A stretch of DNA of 64,000 bases from an uncultured Cryomorphaceae bacterium (GTDB lineage Bacteria; Bacteroidota; Bacteroidia; Flavobacteriales; Schleiferiaceae). A model generated the notes under the pieces. The model worked only from the letters and a program-made list of their open reading frames with translations, searched no databases and was not told where the DNA came from. Position 1 is the stretch's first letter. The number at the start of each line of letters is the position of its first letter. Shown one piece after another: positions 55,382 through 63,935 of this stretch. Position numbers and translations under genes: made by a program. The DNA lies in contig CAKZJV010000007.1 of assembly GCA_937120475.1 (NCBI GenBank), positions 1,566,068 to 1,630,067 of the forward strand, in the 5' to 3' direction.

Positions 55382-56599
55382 ATGCAAAGCTTTCTTGAGA
55401 AATGGGCTGAAGCGGCTTACATCACCACTGGATTGTTCTGGATGGCTCTCTGGGCCTTTGCCCTGGGTTACCTGGTAAGCAGTATGATACAGGTTTTTGT
55501 AACGCAGGAACGCATGCAAAAGCTGATGGGAAAGGACAACCTCAAAAGCATTTCCCTGGGCACTTTCTTTGGCTTTATCAGTAGCAGTTGCAGTTTTGCG
55601 GCCCTGGCCACCACCAAATCTCTTTTTAAGAAGGGCTCCGGGTTCATTTCTTCAATGGCCTTTTTACTGGCTTCCACCAACCTGGTGGTAGAGTTGGGCA
55701 TTATCATAGCACTTTTTTTAAGCTGGCAGTTTGTGGTAGGTGAATACATCGGAGGTGTACTTCTGATATTGATCAGTTGGGGTTTCATTAAACTTACCAA
55801 ACCGCAAAAGCTCATTGAGAAAGTCCGAAACCGACTGGGTTCCGCTTCCGGGGAACATCAACATAAAACCAGTTGGAAAAAAGAAATAAAAACCCGTGAA
55901 GGCTGGGCCAAAGTAGGCATGCAGTACCACATGGAATGGGATATGGTTTGGAAGGACGTTTCCGTGGGTTTTACCATAGCCGGCATTATTGCAGCCTTTG
56001 TACCCGCTTCTTTCTTTGAAACCTTATTTATAGGTACCGGACAAAGCTCCCAGGCTGATCTTTCTTTTCTGCAGATCCTACAACACACGGTAATAGGTCC
56101 CGTAGCCGCTTTTTTCACCTTTATTGGCTCTATGGGAAATATTCCGCTGGCGGCCCTTCTTTTTGAAAACGGAGTAAGCTTTGCCGGGGTGATGGCCTTC
56201 ATTTTTTCGGACTTGGTGGTATTTCCGGTTTTGCGTATCCACGCTCGTTATTACGGGTGGCGAATGTCGCTATACATTCTTTTGATGTTATTTACAGCCT
56301 TGGTAGGTACTACCTTGTTATTGCACTATGGCTTGCTGAGTTTTGATCTTTTACCCGAACGCAAGGGAGGCGGCATCTCTCAAATGCAATACTTTCAAAT
56401 CGATTACGGCTTCTTTCTGAATATCGTTTTCCTGGCTTTGAGTGCTTACGTTATCTATCTTTCCAGAAGCACCAAAATGAGCGGCCACCATGGCCATGAA
56501 ATGCCGGACAAGGGTTGGCTGGAAACCATTTTGCGCTATGCTGCCTGGATTAGTTATTTGTGGCTTGCCGTAGGTCTTTTCCTTAGGTTTATATTGTGA
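55382..56599 (+). CDS. Permease of the ArsP/DUF318 family
   Basis: A 405-residue polytopic protein with about nine hydrophobic segments. LGTFFGFISSSCSFAALATTKSLF near residue 65 carries the conserved Ser-Ser-Cys-Ser motif of the family, and PVAAFFTFIGSMGNIPLAALLF near 240 is the second half motif. Members export organoarsenicals or have unknown substrates. A His-rich stretch SGHHGHEMPD near residue 365 is notable for a possible metal link. It stands alone. Confidence 0.85.
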   Translation: MQSFLEKWAEAAYITTGLFWMALWAFALGYLVSSMIQVFVTQERMQKLMGKDNLKSISLGTFFGFISSSCSFAALATTKSLFKKGSGFISSMAFLLASTNLVVELGIIIALFLSWQFVVGEYIGGVLLILISWGFIKLTKPQKLIEKVRNRLGSASGEHQHKTSWKKEIKTREGWAKVGMQYHMEWDMVWKDVSVGFTIAGIIAAFVPASFFETLFIGTGQSSQADLSFLQILQHTVIGPVAAFFTFIGSMGNIPLAALLFENGVSFAGVMAFIFSDLVVFPVLRIHARYYGWRMSLYILLMLFTALVGTTLLLHYGLLSFDLLPERKGGGISQMQYFQIDYGFFLNIVFLALSAYVIYLSRSTKMSGHHGHEMPDKGWLETILRYAAWISYLWLAVGLFLRFIL

Positions 56600-56694
56600 A
56601 ACTTTATCACTTTAAAGCTTTACAACCCAATACTAAATTCCCTTTGGCCTTATTTTTGGAATTCCTGGGTAACTGATTGCTCAATTACGTTCCG

Positions 56695-57132
56695 ATGAAA
56701 AGAATACTACCTCTAATAGCACTAAGCCTGATAATGCTGGCCTGTGAAAAAGACAGCAACTTTGTTGATCCTCCCAACCGCTACATCAAGCTGGCTGAAA
56801 TTATAGCCCTTCCCCAACTGAATTACGATCCGGATAATAGCCCTCCAGATTTGCGGGTGGACCTTAAAAGACGCTCCGCCAGTTTTTGGGAGTTCAGCAC
56901 GGAAACGGAGATAAACGCAGCTTCGCTACCCACTTTTGCAGTTTTTCCGGCTGAAATACTGGCCACCGATGAAATGTACGAAATCCGCATAGTGGATGAA
57001 GACCTGGAAAACCCGAATGACTACGAGATTTTTTACTGGGTATTTCACCCCATTGATGAAGGCCGTAACGGGGAATATGAGTTTATTGCGGATGGTAAAG
57101 TGATCATGATCCTGAACTTCAACCAGAAGTAA
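56695..57132 (+). CDS. Small lipoprotein of unknown function
   Basis: A 145-residue lipoprotein from the ATG at 56695, which gives the signal sequence MKRILPLIALSLIMLACEK with cysteine 18. The mature part is beta-rich and acidic (YEIRIVDEDLENPNDYEIFY). No family recognised. A convergent tetR gene lies 19 bp past its stop. Confidence 0.72.
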   Translation: MKRILPLIALSLIMLACEKDSNFVDPPNRYIKLAEIIALPQLNYDPDNSPPDLRVDLKRRSASFWEFSTETEINAASLPTFAVFPAEILATDEMYEIRIVDEDLENPNDYEIFYWVFHPIDEGRNGEYEFIADGKVIMILNFNQK

Positions 57133-57150
57133 TATTTTTTACTAAAAAGC

Positions 57151-57732
57151 CTAGTCCAGCAAAGAGAGTGCGGTCGATACGGTGCGTTGCATCTGCTCCT
57201 TTTCCGGCTCCACCTTGGATACTACTTTAAGACCGTTGTATAGGGTGAATAATAACGAAGCAATGGCCTTGAGGTCTTTACCTTCGGGAAACTGATTTTC
57301 CAGCTCACCTTTTTGAAGGTAGTTCAAAAATATGCCCTCGAAATTTTTCTTATTCTCCCTTACTACAGTCAGCATCTTTTTATCCCGGGGCACCAATTCC
57401 GTGGTAACGTTTACCACAAAGCACCCTTTGCGCCCCTGGTCTTGTATAGCCTCCTGAATGCCCATTTCAAAAAGCGATCTTAATCCCTTTCGAACATCGG
57501 GTTCGTTATTCAAAAACTCCAATATGGCGCGGGTATTTTTCTGGCGGTAAAGCTCAAAAGACTTGCAAAATAGCTCCTCCTTACCCCCATAAGTATCGTA
57601 CAGACTGGCCCGGTTAATCCCCAAATGACTCACCAAATCCTGGATAGAAGTAGCCGCAAAACCCTTTTCCCAAAAGAGCTCCATCGCCTTTTCCAAAACC
57701 TGTTGCTGATCAAATGTTTTAACCCTGGGCAT
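57151..57732 (-). CDS. TetR family transcriptional repressor
   Basis: A 193-residue regulator. The start at 57732 (MPRVKTFDQQQVLEKAMELF) is preferred over an upstream frame. The helix-turn-helix reads FAATSIQDLVSHLGINRASLYDTYGGKEEL (residues 23-50, split in two motifs here: TSIQDLVSHLGINRASL and YDTYGGKEELF). The C-terminal domain has KGCFVVNVTTELV, common in Bacteroidota TetR proteins beside SDR genes. An operator-like palindrome lies 48 bp upstream, so it probably represses itself and the SDR gene. Confidence 0.92.
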   Translation of the reverse strand: MPRVKTFDQQQVLEKAMELFWEKGFAATSIQDLVSHLGINRASLYDTYGGKEELFCKSFELYRQKNTRAILEFLNNEPDVRKGLRSLFEMGIQEAIQDQGRKGCFVVNVTTELVPRDKKMLTVVRENKKNFEGIFLNYLQKGELENQFPEGKDLKAIASLLFTLYNGLKVVSKVEPEKEQMQRTVSTALSLLD

Positions 57733-57780
57733 AGTAAAAAGAATGTGGGAGTGTTTTACAACTCCCACAAAATTAGCTTA

Positions 57781-57798
57781 TTGGAACTTTCGTTCCAA
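57781..57798. promoter_or_regulatory. Operator-like palindrome upstream of tetR
   Basis: TTGGAACTTTCGTTCCAA has perfect outer arms (TTGGAAC/GTTCCAA). The same arms recur at 58636-58649 before the SDR gene, which points to a TetR operator. Confidence 0.75.
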
Positions 57799-57814
57799 AT
57801 TGACACAAAAAATT

Positions 57815-58570
57815 TTAGCTCAACAGCGGATTCACATTAATACCCCCGTCAATATTGTACTCACCACCGGTGATAAAGGAGGCATCGTCCGAAGCCAGGA
57901 AAGCTACGAGATTGGCAATATCCGCAGGCTCTCCAAAACGTTTAAGAGGCACACGGTTTTGCATGGCCTCGGCAAAGCCGTTCAATTGTTCCTCCGGCAT
58001 ACCGGTTTTACTGAAAATAGGCGTGGCCACCGGGCCGGGGTTCACTGCGTTTACACGGATCTTACGGGGAGCCAGCTCGGTAGCAGCCGTACGGGTATAA
58101 GAGTTTAGAGCCGCTTTGGAGGCTGCGTACACCGCAGTGTTAGGCATACCGGTGTAGGCGTTTACCGAAGAGAGGTTGATAATACTGGCTCCTTCATTCA
58201 GTATGGGCAAGAACTTCTCAATGGTGAATACCGCTCCCTTAAAGTTAATCCCCATTTGATGATCCAGCATTTCCTCGGAAACCTGACCTACCGGAGCAGG
58301 TTGAAAAATACCGGCATTCACAAACAGCACATCCACCTTACCGAATTCGCTTTGCACCTGCTTCACCAACTCGTCAATGGCAGATACGCTGGACACATCG
58401 GCCACCAAACCTTTAACATCCAGCTCAGCGGCTGCCGCTGAAACTTTTTCAGCGTTTCTCCCGGTAATGATTACGCGGGCGCCCTCTTGTTTTAACTTTT
58501 GGGCGGAGGCATACCCAATGCCGCTATTACCCCCGGTAACCACGGCTACTTTTCCTTCTAACTTACTCAT
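57815..58570 (-). CDS. Short-chain dehydrogenase/reductase family oxidoreductase
   Basis: A 251-residue SDR enzyme. The cofactor motif TGGNSGIGYASAQ (residues 12-24) suggests NAD(P) binding, VLFVNAGIF holds the NAG element, and the catalytic tetrad is N/S/Y/K in INLSSVNAYTGMP and YAASKAAL. MITGGEYNIDGG-like end (FITGGEYNIDGGINVN) is typical. Substrate unknown. Its promoter region holds two operator copies and its 3' end is followed by the tetR gene, so it is the regulated target. Confidence 0.93.
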   Translation of the reverse strand: MSKLEGKVAVVTGGNSGIGYASAQKLKQEGARVIITGRNAEKVSAAAAELDVKGLVADVSSVSAIDELVKQVQSEFGKVDVLFVNAGIFQPAPVGQVSEEMLDHQMGINFKGAVFTIEKFLPILNEGASIINLSSVNAYTGMPNTAVYAASKAALNSYTRTAATELAPRKIRVNAVNPGPVATPIFSKTGMPEEQLNGFAEAMQNRVPLKRFGEPADIANLVAFLASDDASFITGGEYNIDGGINVNPLLS

Positions 58571-58610
58571 GTTTAATTTTTTTATCGGTTATTTTATTTC
58601 AGAACGATCA

Positions 58611-58649
58611 TTCCAAAAACAAAACTAGGCTATTCGGAACGAATGTTCC
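58611..58649. promoter_or_regulatory. Two operator-like palindromes upstream of the SDR gene
   Basis: GGAACGAATGTTCC (58636-58649) is palindromic in its outer arms. A weaker copy, AGAACGATCATTCC (58611-58624), is 11 bp nearer the gene. Both match the box upstream of tetR. Confidence 0.7.
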
Positions 58650-58721
58650 AAATAAAATTTCATTTTTCTTTATGGCAGTCTCAAAAGTGGCTGTAGAAGC
58701 CTGCTGCGGATTGGGTTCAGG

Positions 58722-59225
58722 CTACTTTTCTATCGTTGGAACGCTCAGAAAAACCTGCCACAGCACTTCGGACCGCTTCCCGAATTTTTTGGGAGCTTGT
58801 TTCAGGATGAGTTGGTACGTGAGCTTAGGCCTCACTTTCACGGTTTCCACACCGGCCAGGCAACCCTTCGCTTCGATTAATCGAAGCTCGGGTACCTCTA
58901 CCTTACTCTGAATTTGATCTATAGCCCGGAACATAGGTGCCAGATCCAGCGTATCCCCCTCTTCCACGTAAAATTGCTCATCCACACTTTGAGAGATATA
59001 GCTTTGGTTACTCAGATTGCCCTGGTTTTTTTGGTAGAGATCCACTTTATAAAACAGTGATCTCACTTTCTGGAGGCCTTGCTCCTTAAAGGCAGCACTA
59101 TCTTCAGCCGTGAGTTTTTCACGCGAAAAGCGATTTTCCAATTTATCGTACGACTGTGCCTGAATCGCTGAAATACCGGTCAGCAGCAACAAAAGGGTAT
59201 AAAATTTAGGGCTTATTCTCATCAT
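58722..59225 (-). CDS. Secreted protein of unknown function
   Basis: A 167-residue protein with a signal peptide (to IQAQ, about residue 24). The mature part is helical at first (NRFSREKLTAEDSAAFKEQGLQKVR) and then beta-rich (VETVKVRPKLTYQLILKQAP). No motif recognised. It overlaps the upstream gene by 20 bp, so both are co-expressed and may act together. Confidence 0.7.
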   Translation of the reverse strand: MMRISPKFYTLLLLLTGISAIQAQSYDKLENRFSREKLTAEDSAAFKEQGLQKVRSLFYKVDLYQKNQGNLSNQSYISQSVDEQFYVEEGDTLDLAPMFRAIDQIQSKVEVPELRLIEAKGCLAGVETVKVRPKLTYQLILKQAPKKFGKRSEVLWQVFLSVPTIEK

Positions 59226-60093
59226 CTTCTGGTATTTGCGTGAAGCGCAGGCGAAAAATTTTATCCCCGCGGTATATAATATCCTGGATTTCTAAATTTC
59301 TAAGGCTATTAATCGGTAAGGTCAATCGTTCAATAAACTCATCCCGGTTGAGCAACTCAATGCCTTCGTAGCGGGGATGGCTCTGGAATATTTTCGCTTC
59401 CGGGTGAAAAGCTTCCATCAGCCGCATTCTCCTTTTCTGCCAGTTTTCGGTGCTGCTGCGCGAAAAGTAGTTGAGCATCAAAGCGTAATCATCGGGATAC
59501 AAACTGATCCAGAGGGTATCCTCGGTTCCCACCTTTCGCTTTTGTCGTTTGTAATAAGGCCCGTCTATGTAAAGCGTATCCCCACAGCAGTTCTTTATTC
59601 TTCCTGCGCTAAGCTGAATATACTGGCCGTGCGTAAACCACATTTTCACCCGTTCAGCGGGTATCTCCTCCCGGGTGTAGGCATCTTGCAGCATTATAAT
59701 TTTACCCTTGGTTGAAGGCCATAGCCACCAAACTGCCCCTGCCATTATCAATAGTCCGGTTAACACCATCCAGCGTGCCTGGCCAGACCTATCCTCACTC
59801 TTCTCCGATCTTTTTTCACGGATGAAATCATCCCAATTTTTAAAGCCTGCATATTCGCTTAAGAGGTTCAGTACATCGATGCGCGGCAGCCGCTGCCCCT
59901 CGTTTTTAAAGTGGTTGTAAAACCATTTTTCACTAATGCTGCTCTTGCACTGTGCTTCCAGGTCGGCCTGGAAATCAGCAATATCATTCAGGCTCCATTC
60001 GGCAAAAGGTTTGGTAATATTCAGGCGATTTTGCGCCTGGCGGTGCACACTTTCTTTAAGGCGCGAAAAAAGGACGGCATCCGATTCAATCAT
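59206..60093 (-). CDS. Single-pass membrane protein with N-terminal cytoplasmic domain, family unknown
   Basis: A 295-residue protein. Residues 1-95 are cytoplasmic, with SISEKWFYNHFKNEGQRLP and DVLNLLSEYAGFKNWDDFI, a block seen in many Bacteroidota membrane proteins. A membrane helix spans residues 107-125 (WMVLTGLLIMAGAVWWLWP), and a periplasmic domain of about 165 residues follows (FTHGQYIQLSAGRIKNCCGDT). The family is unnamed to me. Its 3' end overlaps the next gene by 20 bp. Confidence 0.7.
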   Translation of the reverse strand: MIESDAVLFSRLKESVHRQAQNRLNITKPFAEWSLNDIADFQADLEAQCKSSISEKWFYNHFKNEGQRLPRIDVLNLLSEYAGFKNWDDFIREKRSEKSEDRSGQARWMVLTGLLIMAGAVWWLWPSTKGKIIMLQDAYTREEIPAERVKMWFTHGQYIQLSAGRIKNCCGDTLYIDGPYYKRQKRKVGTEDTLWISLYPDDYALMLNYFSRSSTENWQKRRMRLMEAFHPEAKIFQSHPRYEGIELLNRDEFIERLTLPINSLRNLEIQDIIYRGDKIFRLRFTQIPEDDENKP

Positions 60094-60233
60094 TAGCAGT
60101 AGTAAATGTATGAAGCCCTCCGTAATGAGGATTGTAAAACGCTTGCAAAATAGCTACAAGCTAAAAACAAGGGTGTTACGGCTAGCTGAAATTTATTAGA
60201 GGCTGTTTTGCTGAACATTAAAAATTACAAATT

Positions 60234-61244
60234 ATGCAAACCACAAAATGGATTTTAAGTATGGCCCTGGGTGTTTTAACGTTGCCGGCCATGGCTCAGG
60301 TAAAAGGAAATTACAATTATCGCACCGGAACGTCTCTATCTTCGAGCAGCCCGATTCAAATGCCCCGGGCCAGTAGCTTGGCCAGCCTGGAAAATTTCCG
60401 GCATCATACTTTTAGTATTAAAGGCCTGTACAATGTGCCAGCGGATAGCTACCTGGCTATTTTCACCATTACCCAAATCGGCAAAACTCAATCGGAAACA
60501 GATTCGCTGGTACAGCTAAAAATCAACCGGATTAAGGAGACCTTAAAAACCAGCGCGGCCTCGGTAGAAACCTACGTGGATATGGTGTCTTTCATACCCA
60601 TCTTTGAAGTGGAACATACCAAAAAACTATTTCGAAAGGATACCTATAACGAAATACCCAAGGGCTTTGAACTAAAGCAAAATTTGCACTTCCGCTATAC
60701 GGATGCCGCCCTGCTCAACACTTTGGTTAGCTTATGTGCCCAGCAGGAAATTTATGACCTGGTGCGCGTAGATTATTTTATAGAAGATCTGGCCGCCAAA
60801 AAAGCCGAACTGATGACCAGGGCCGAGGCGCTGCTGAATAAACAACTAAACCGCTACCAGAAATTACTGGGTGAGGATTTTAGTTCCTATCAAAAGCGGA
60901 TGTCCGATGGTTTTGCCACCCACTACCCCCTTGAGCAATATCAAAGCTACACCGCCTATTGCAGCAATAAGCTGAACATGGTGAAGGAAAACGGTGCGTT
61001 TGTACAAGCTACCAAAACCACCTCGGAGTTTTACATGCCCAAAACCAGCAAAGGTTACGACTATGTGATTAACGCCAGCTTACTGGAACCGGTGGTACAG
61101 ATTGAATACGAATTACTCTTTAACCTGGTTCCGCAACCGGAAAAGCCGAAGGAAGTGGTGCCAACGCCAGTAGTAGAAACCAAAATTGAAAAGCAAATAC
61201 ACCTGATTACGCCTGACGGACAGGTAAAAAGGTTGCCTTTATAG
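60234..61244 (+). CDS. SIMPL-like (DUF541) periplasmic protein
   Basis: A 336-residue protein with a signal peptide (to AMAQ, about residue 22). The start of the mature region after a Ser-rich linker (KGLYNVPADSYLAIFTITQIGKT) resembles SIMPL-domain proteins, which have V-x-ADxAxxxF patterns; the rest (DAALLNTLVSLCAQQEIYDL, and KKAELMTRAEALLNKQ) fits the two-lobed fold. The C-terminal 40 residues are Pro- and charge-rich. The assignment is tentative. Confidence 0.6.
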   Translation: MQTTKWILSMALGVLTLPAMAQVKGNYNYRTGTSLSSSSPIQMPRASSLASLENFRHHTFSIKGLYNVPADSYLAIFTITQIGKTQSETDSLVQLKINRIKETLKTSAASVETYVDMVSFIPIFEVEHTKKLFRKDTYNEIPKGFELKQNLHFRYTDAALLNTLVSLCAQQEIYDLVRVDYFIEDLAAKKAELMTRAEALLNKQLNRYQKLLGEDFSSYQKRMSDGFATHYPLEQYQSYTAYCSNKLNMVKENGAFVQATKTTSEFYMPKTSKGYDYVINASLLEPVVQIEYELLFNLVPQPEKPKEVVPTPVVETKIEKQIHLITPDGQVKRLPL

Positions 61245-61257
61245 GTGCGTTTGCAGG

Positions 61258-61306
61258 AAACCCGCAGGTATCCCATTGCACAGCAATGGGAGCCGGTGGG
61301 TTTTTA
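61258..61306 (+). terminator. Nested-hairpin terminator
   Basis: An inner perfect stem CCCATTGC-ACA-GCAATGGG and an outer AAACCC/GGGTTT pairing, followed by TTTTT. It lies 14 bp past the SIMPL-like gene. Confidence 0.7.
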
Positions 61307-61383
61307 AAAATCCGGGTGTTACTCCATCCCTTGGTTTTTACGACTTATCTTGCTGAGGCTTACATTTTCTTATTCAGCCCGGT

Positions 61384-62739
61384 ATGCGCAACTACTTTAG
61401 TTTATTCCTCATTTTGGCCCAACTGAGCCTTATGGCTCAAAACGATAAGATTCAGCTCCAGGAACCGCTGGAAGGCTACTGGACAGGTGCCCTGGTTCGT
61501 TTGGGCAATTCCGTACAAATATTAACCGCAGATATTTACAAAGAAGAAGAAGATACCCTCCGCTTTGCGGGTTCCATCCCGGATTGGGCGTATTACGGAC
61601 CAAGTGTTTCCGGACTTCGACAAAGGGATGATAGCCTCGAATTCAATACTTACTATGGTCCCGCCAGCGTACGGTTGGACACTGCCTTTATGGAAATGAC
61701 CGGCACGGTGGGTACTTATGATCCCCCGCTATTTATTCATTTAAAGAAAAGCCTTAAGCCTTACCAGCCGGAAATATTGTCCACCGAACTGGCCCTGCAA
61801 AACGAAGGGGCAAACATCAGCGGTACCCTTTATTACCCGGACTACGCAGCTCGTTCAAAATTGGCCTGTGCAGTTATGGTACACGGTCGCGGTTGCTCCA
61901 GCCGGAAATCCCTGGCCAGCCGGGCAAGATTACTGGCCCGGTACGGACTGGCCACCTTTGTGTATGATAAACGAGGAAGCGAAGCCAGTGGCTTTGCCTG
62001 TTACCAATCCAACCATGACCTCAACGTATCAGACGTTAAGCACATTGTAAACCAACTGGCTAAAAACCCTCGGGTAGATGCCAACCGGATTGGCCTAATT
62101 TCCTACAGTGCCGGGGGATGGATCGCTCCGCAGGTAGCAGCCACCTCGGAAACACCGGTAGCCTTTCTGATCACACTAGTTGGTCCCACAACCAGTGTTT
62201 TACAGCAACAACTGGACGGAATGGAAGCTTTTGTATTAGAGGAAGGCCTGGACGAAGCATCCCAAAAAGATGCTTTGCGCTATACCCGCCTACTGTTTGC
62301 CAGGGACGACCAAAATAAAGTGTTCGATGAGCTGCAAAACCTGGTGGACCGGGGTAAAAAAGCCGGGTGGACCGAGTGGCTTGAAACGGATGACTACGTT
62401 TACTCAGCGGATAGTTTTGATCAACTTTGGGTGCAACGTTTCAGCCATGATCCGGCCCCGGACCTGAAAGCCTACCCGGGTCCCTTTTTGGCTATTTTTG
62501 GGGAGAAAGACTTTATTGTACCGTACCGGATACAAGTGGAACAGTTGGAAAGCCTGATGCAGGAGGCACAAAAAGAAAATTACCAGGTTAAAGTGCTGTC
62601 CCAGGCCCGCCACGACCTGGAACACGGTTCACAAATCCGGGAATTAGGGGGTAATGCCCGCTATTTTAAATACGACCGGGTGGCCTACGGTGCGGTACAG
62701 TATATCATTGATTTTTTGCGGGAGGAAGGGGTTTTATAG
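61384..62739 (+). CDS. Secreted alpha/beta-hydrolase with N-terminal beta domain
   Basis: A 451-residue protein with a signal peptide (to LMAQ). Residues 25-130 are a beta-rich domain (GYWTGALVRLGNSVQIL). The hydrolase domain begins near residue 135 (GTLYYPDYAARSKLACAVMV) with HGRGCSS as the oxyanion HG motif. The nucleophile is the serine in ISYSAGGW near 243; the usual first glycine of GxSxG is serine here. LAIFGEKDFIVP holds the acid and ARHDLEHG the histidine. It is probably a peptidase- or esterase-like enzyme of the periplasm. Confidence 0.85.
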   Translation: MRNYFSLFLILAQLSLMAQNDKIQLQEPLEGYWTGALVRLGNSVQILTADIYKEEEDTLRFAGSIPDWAYYGPSVSGLRQRDDSLEFNTYYGPASVRLDTAFMEMTGTVGTYDPPLFIHLKKSLKPYQPEILSTELALQNEGANISGTLYYPDYAARSKLACAVMVHGRGCSSRKSLASRARLLARYGLATFVYDKRGSEASGFACYQSNHDLNVSDVKHIVNQLAKNPRVDANRIGLISYSAGGWIAPQVAATSETPVAFLITLVGPTTSVLQQQLDGMEAFVLEEGLDEASQKDALRYTRLLFARDDQNKVFDELQNLVDRGKKAGWTEWLETDDYVYSADSFDQLWVQRFSHDPAPDLKAYPGPFLAIFGEKDFIVPYRIQVEQLESLMQEAQKENYQVKVLSQARHDLEHGSQIRELGGNARYFKYDRVAYGAVQYIIDFLREEGVL

Positions 62740-62771
62740 TTTTTAGGTTTTCTTTGGCACAAGAAGGTTAC

Positions 62772-62895
62772 ATTGGATTTTTTTCGATCTTATCGGTTTG
62801 TAAGTACTTAGCAAGCCATTAAGCCTTTTAAGGTACTTATTTTCAATTCATTAGAATTAAGCACTTTAAAAAGGTGCTATTGCGTTTATTCACTA
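62772..62895 (+). repeat. Conserved cassette leader, copy L2
   Basis: The partner of 50585-50740; the last 16 bases, TTTATTCACTAGTTGT, are identical in both (running to 62900). It contains a small hairpin (AGCACTTT / AAAGGTGCT region at 62860-62880). It ends 49 bp before the cassette gene. Confidence 0.8.
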
Positions 62896-62905
62896 GTTGT
62901 AGGGC
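62896..62905 (+). repeat. Left inverted repeat of cassette 3
   Basis: GTTGTAGGGC pairs perfectly with GCCCTACAAC at 63792-63801. The first five bases equal those of cassette 1; the last five differ. Confidence 0.85.
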
Positions 62906-62944
62906 ATTAGAAACAGATACAGAACAATGATAAAATGAACCATT

Positions 62945-63790
62945 ATGACAGAAAAGGAAATAACAGAGTTAATTGTTAATCATATTTCTGAAAACCTATT
63001 TAAGGTAATTGGATTAATATTTACAGTTTTAGGAGTGATTATTTCTTCAACTTGGTTTGTTTGCAAAAAATGGTTTCAAAGAGAAATTAAGCATCTGCGT
63101 GATTCTAAATCATCTGAATGCAATATATTAAAAGAAAGAATTGAATACTTAACTCAAAAGCTGCAAGACAATAATTCCTATGCGAAAGGCATTATAGAAG
63201 TTGCGAAACATCAACTTTTGGAGGAACGAAATGAGATAAAGTCAATCGAAGACAATGAATTAGTTTCTGAGTATGAAAATAAAATTGCAAGAATAACCCA
63301 GAATTATAATGACCAAATAAAAATATTAACAGAAGAAAAGGATACTCTATATAATTTACTTAAAAAGTCTAAGATTGAAAAAACAGAAATGCTGGATAAG
63401 TTATATACTTTGGTGCTGTATTCGGAAAAACTTAATTATAATAAAGATTTTAAGTATCACATAAATCTTTGTTTTAATGATTTATCTAATAACCAGAATG
63501 ATTCCAACTTCTATTTCACGTATTCAAGATTTACTTTATTATTATCTACCTACATTATTCATTCATTTGAAATATTAAAAAAGGATAAGAAGAAGCTTGA
63601 TTTTAAGTTTTTTAACAATCGTTTGGACAATCTAAATCATACAATAAAAATTATCAAACCATTTATGTATGATAATGATAGCGATAACCCTCAGTTAAAA
63701 TCTTTAATAGATAAAATTAAAAAATCGCTTAATGATTTAAATGATAAAGGGAATGACAAAGAAAATATGGAAGATGAGGAAAAAGAATAA
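62945..63790 (+). CDS. Membrane-anchored coiled-coil protein, cassette cargo
   Basis: A 281-residue protein. One membrane helix at about residues 20-40 (VIGLIFTVLGVIISSTWFV) is followed by a long charged coiled coil (about 45-155) and a helical C-terminal region with a very acidic/basic end (NDKGNDKENMEDEEKE). The codon use is strongly AT-rich, unlike neighbouring core genes. Its stop TAA is one base before the right inverted repeat. No family recognised; the location in a cassette suggests an accessory, possibly defence, role. Confidence 0.7.
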   Translation: MTEKEITELIVNHISENLFKVIGLIFTVLGVIISSTWFVCKKWFQREIKHLRDSKSSECNILKERIEYLTQKLQDNNSYAKGIIEVAKHQLLEERNEIKSIEDNELVSEYENKIARITQNYNDQIKILTEEKDTLYNLLKKSKIEKTEMLDKLYTLVLYSEKLNYNKDFKYHINLCFNDLSNNQNDSNFYFTYSRFTLLLSTYIIHSFEILKKDKKKLDFKFFNNRLDNLNHTIKIIKPFMYDNDSDNPQLKSLIDKIKKSLNDLNDKGNDKENMEDEEKE

Positions 63791-63791
63791 C

Positions 63792-63906
63792 GCCCTACAA
63801 CAAATAAATATACGTAATGCGGGGTGATTTGCTTAATTTGAGTTTTCGAGCAATTAATAAGCAAAGTAGCGGTTTGTTAGTGAAATGCCCTGAAATCCCG
63901 CACTAC
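63792..63906 (+). repeat. attC-like hairpin element of cassette 3, right half interrupted
   Basis: It begins with GCCCTACAAC. GTAATGCGGG (63814-63823) pairs with CCCGCACTAC (63897-63906) with a single A-C mismatch at the same place as in the element of cassette 1. An inner stem, TTTGCTTA / TAAGCAAA, is visible. The sequence that should complete the outer right arm is replaced by the REP-like repeat at 63910. Confidence 0.75.
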
Positions 63907-63909
63907 CCT

Positions 63910-63935
63910 CGCTGGCGCGAGCGTCACGCTCGTGC
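63910..63935 (+). repeat. REP-like palindromic repeat, copy 2
   Basis: Identical over 26 bp to 53583-53608, directly after the truncated hairpin of cassette 3. The remaining 65 bases to the window end show no gene. Confidence 0.85.
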
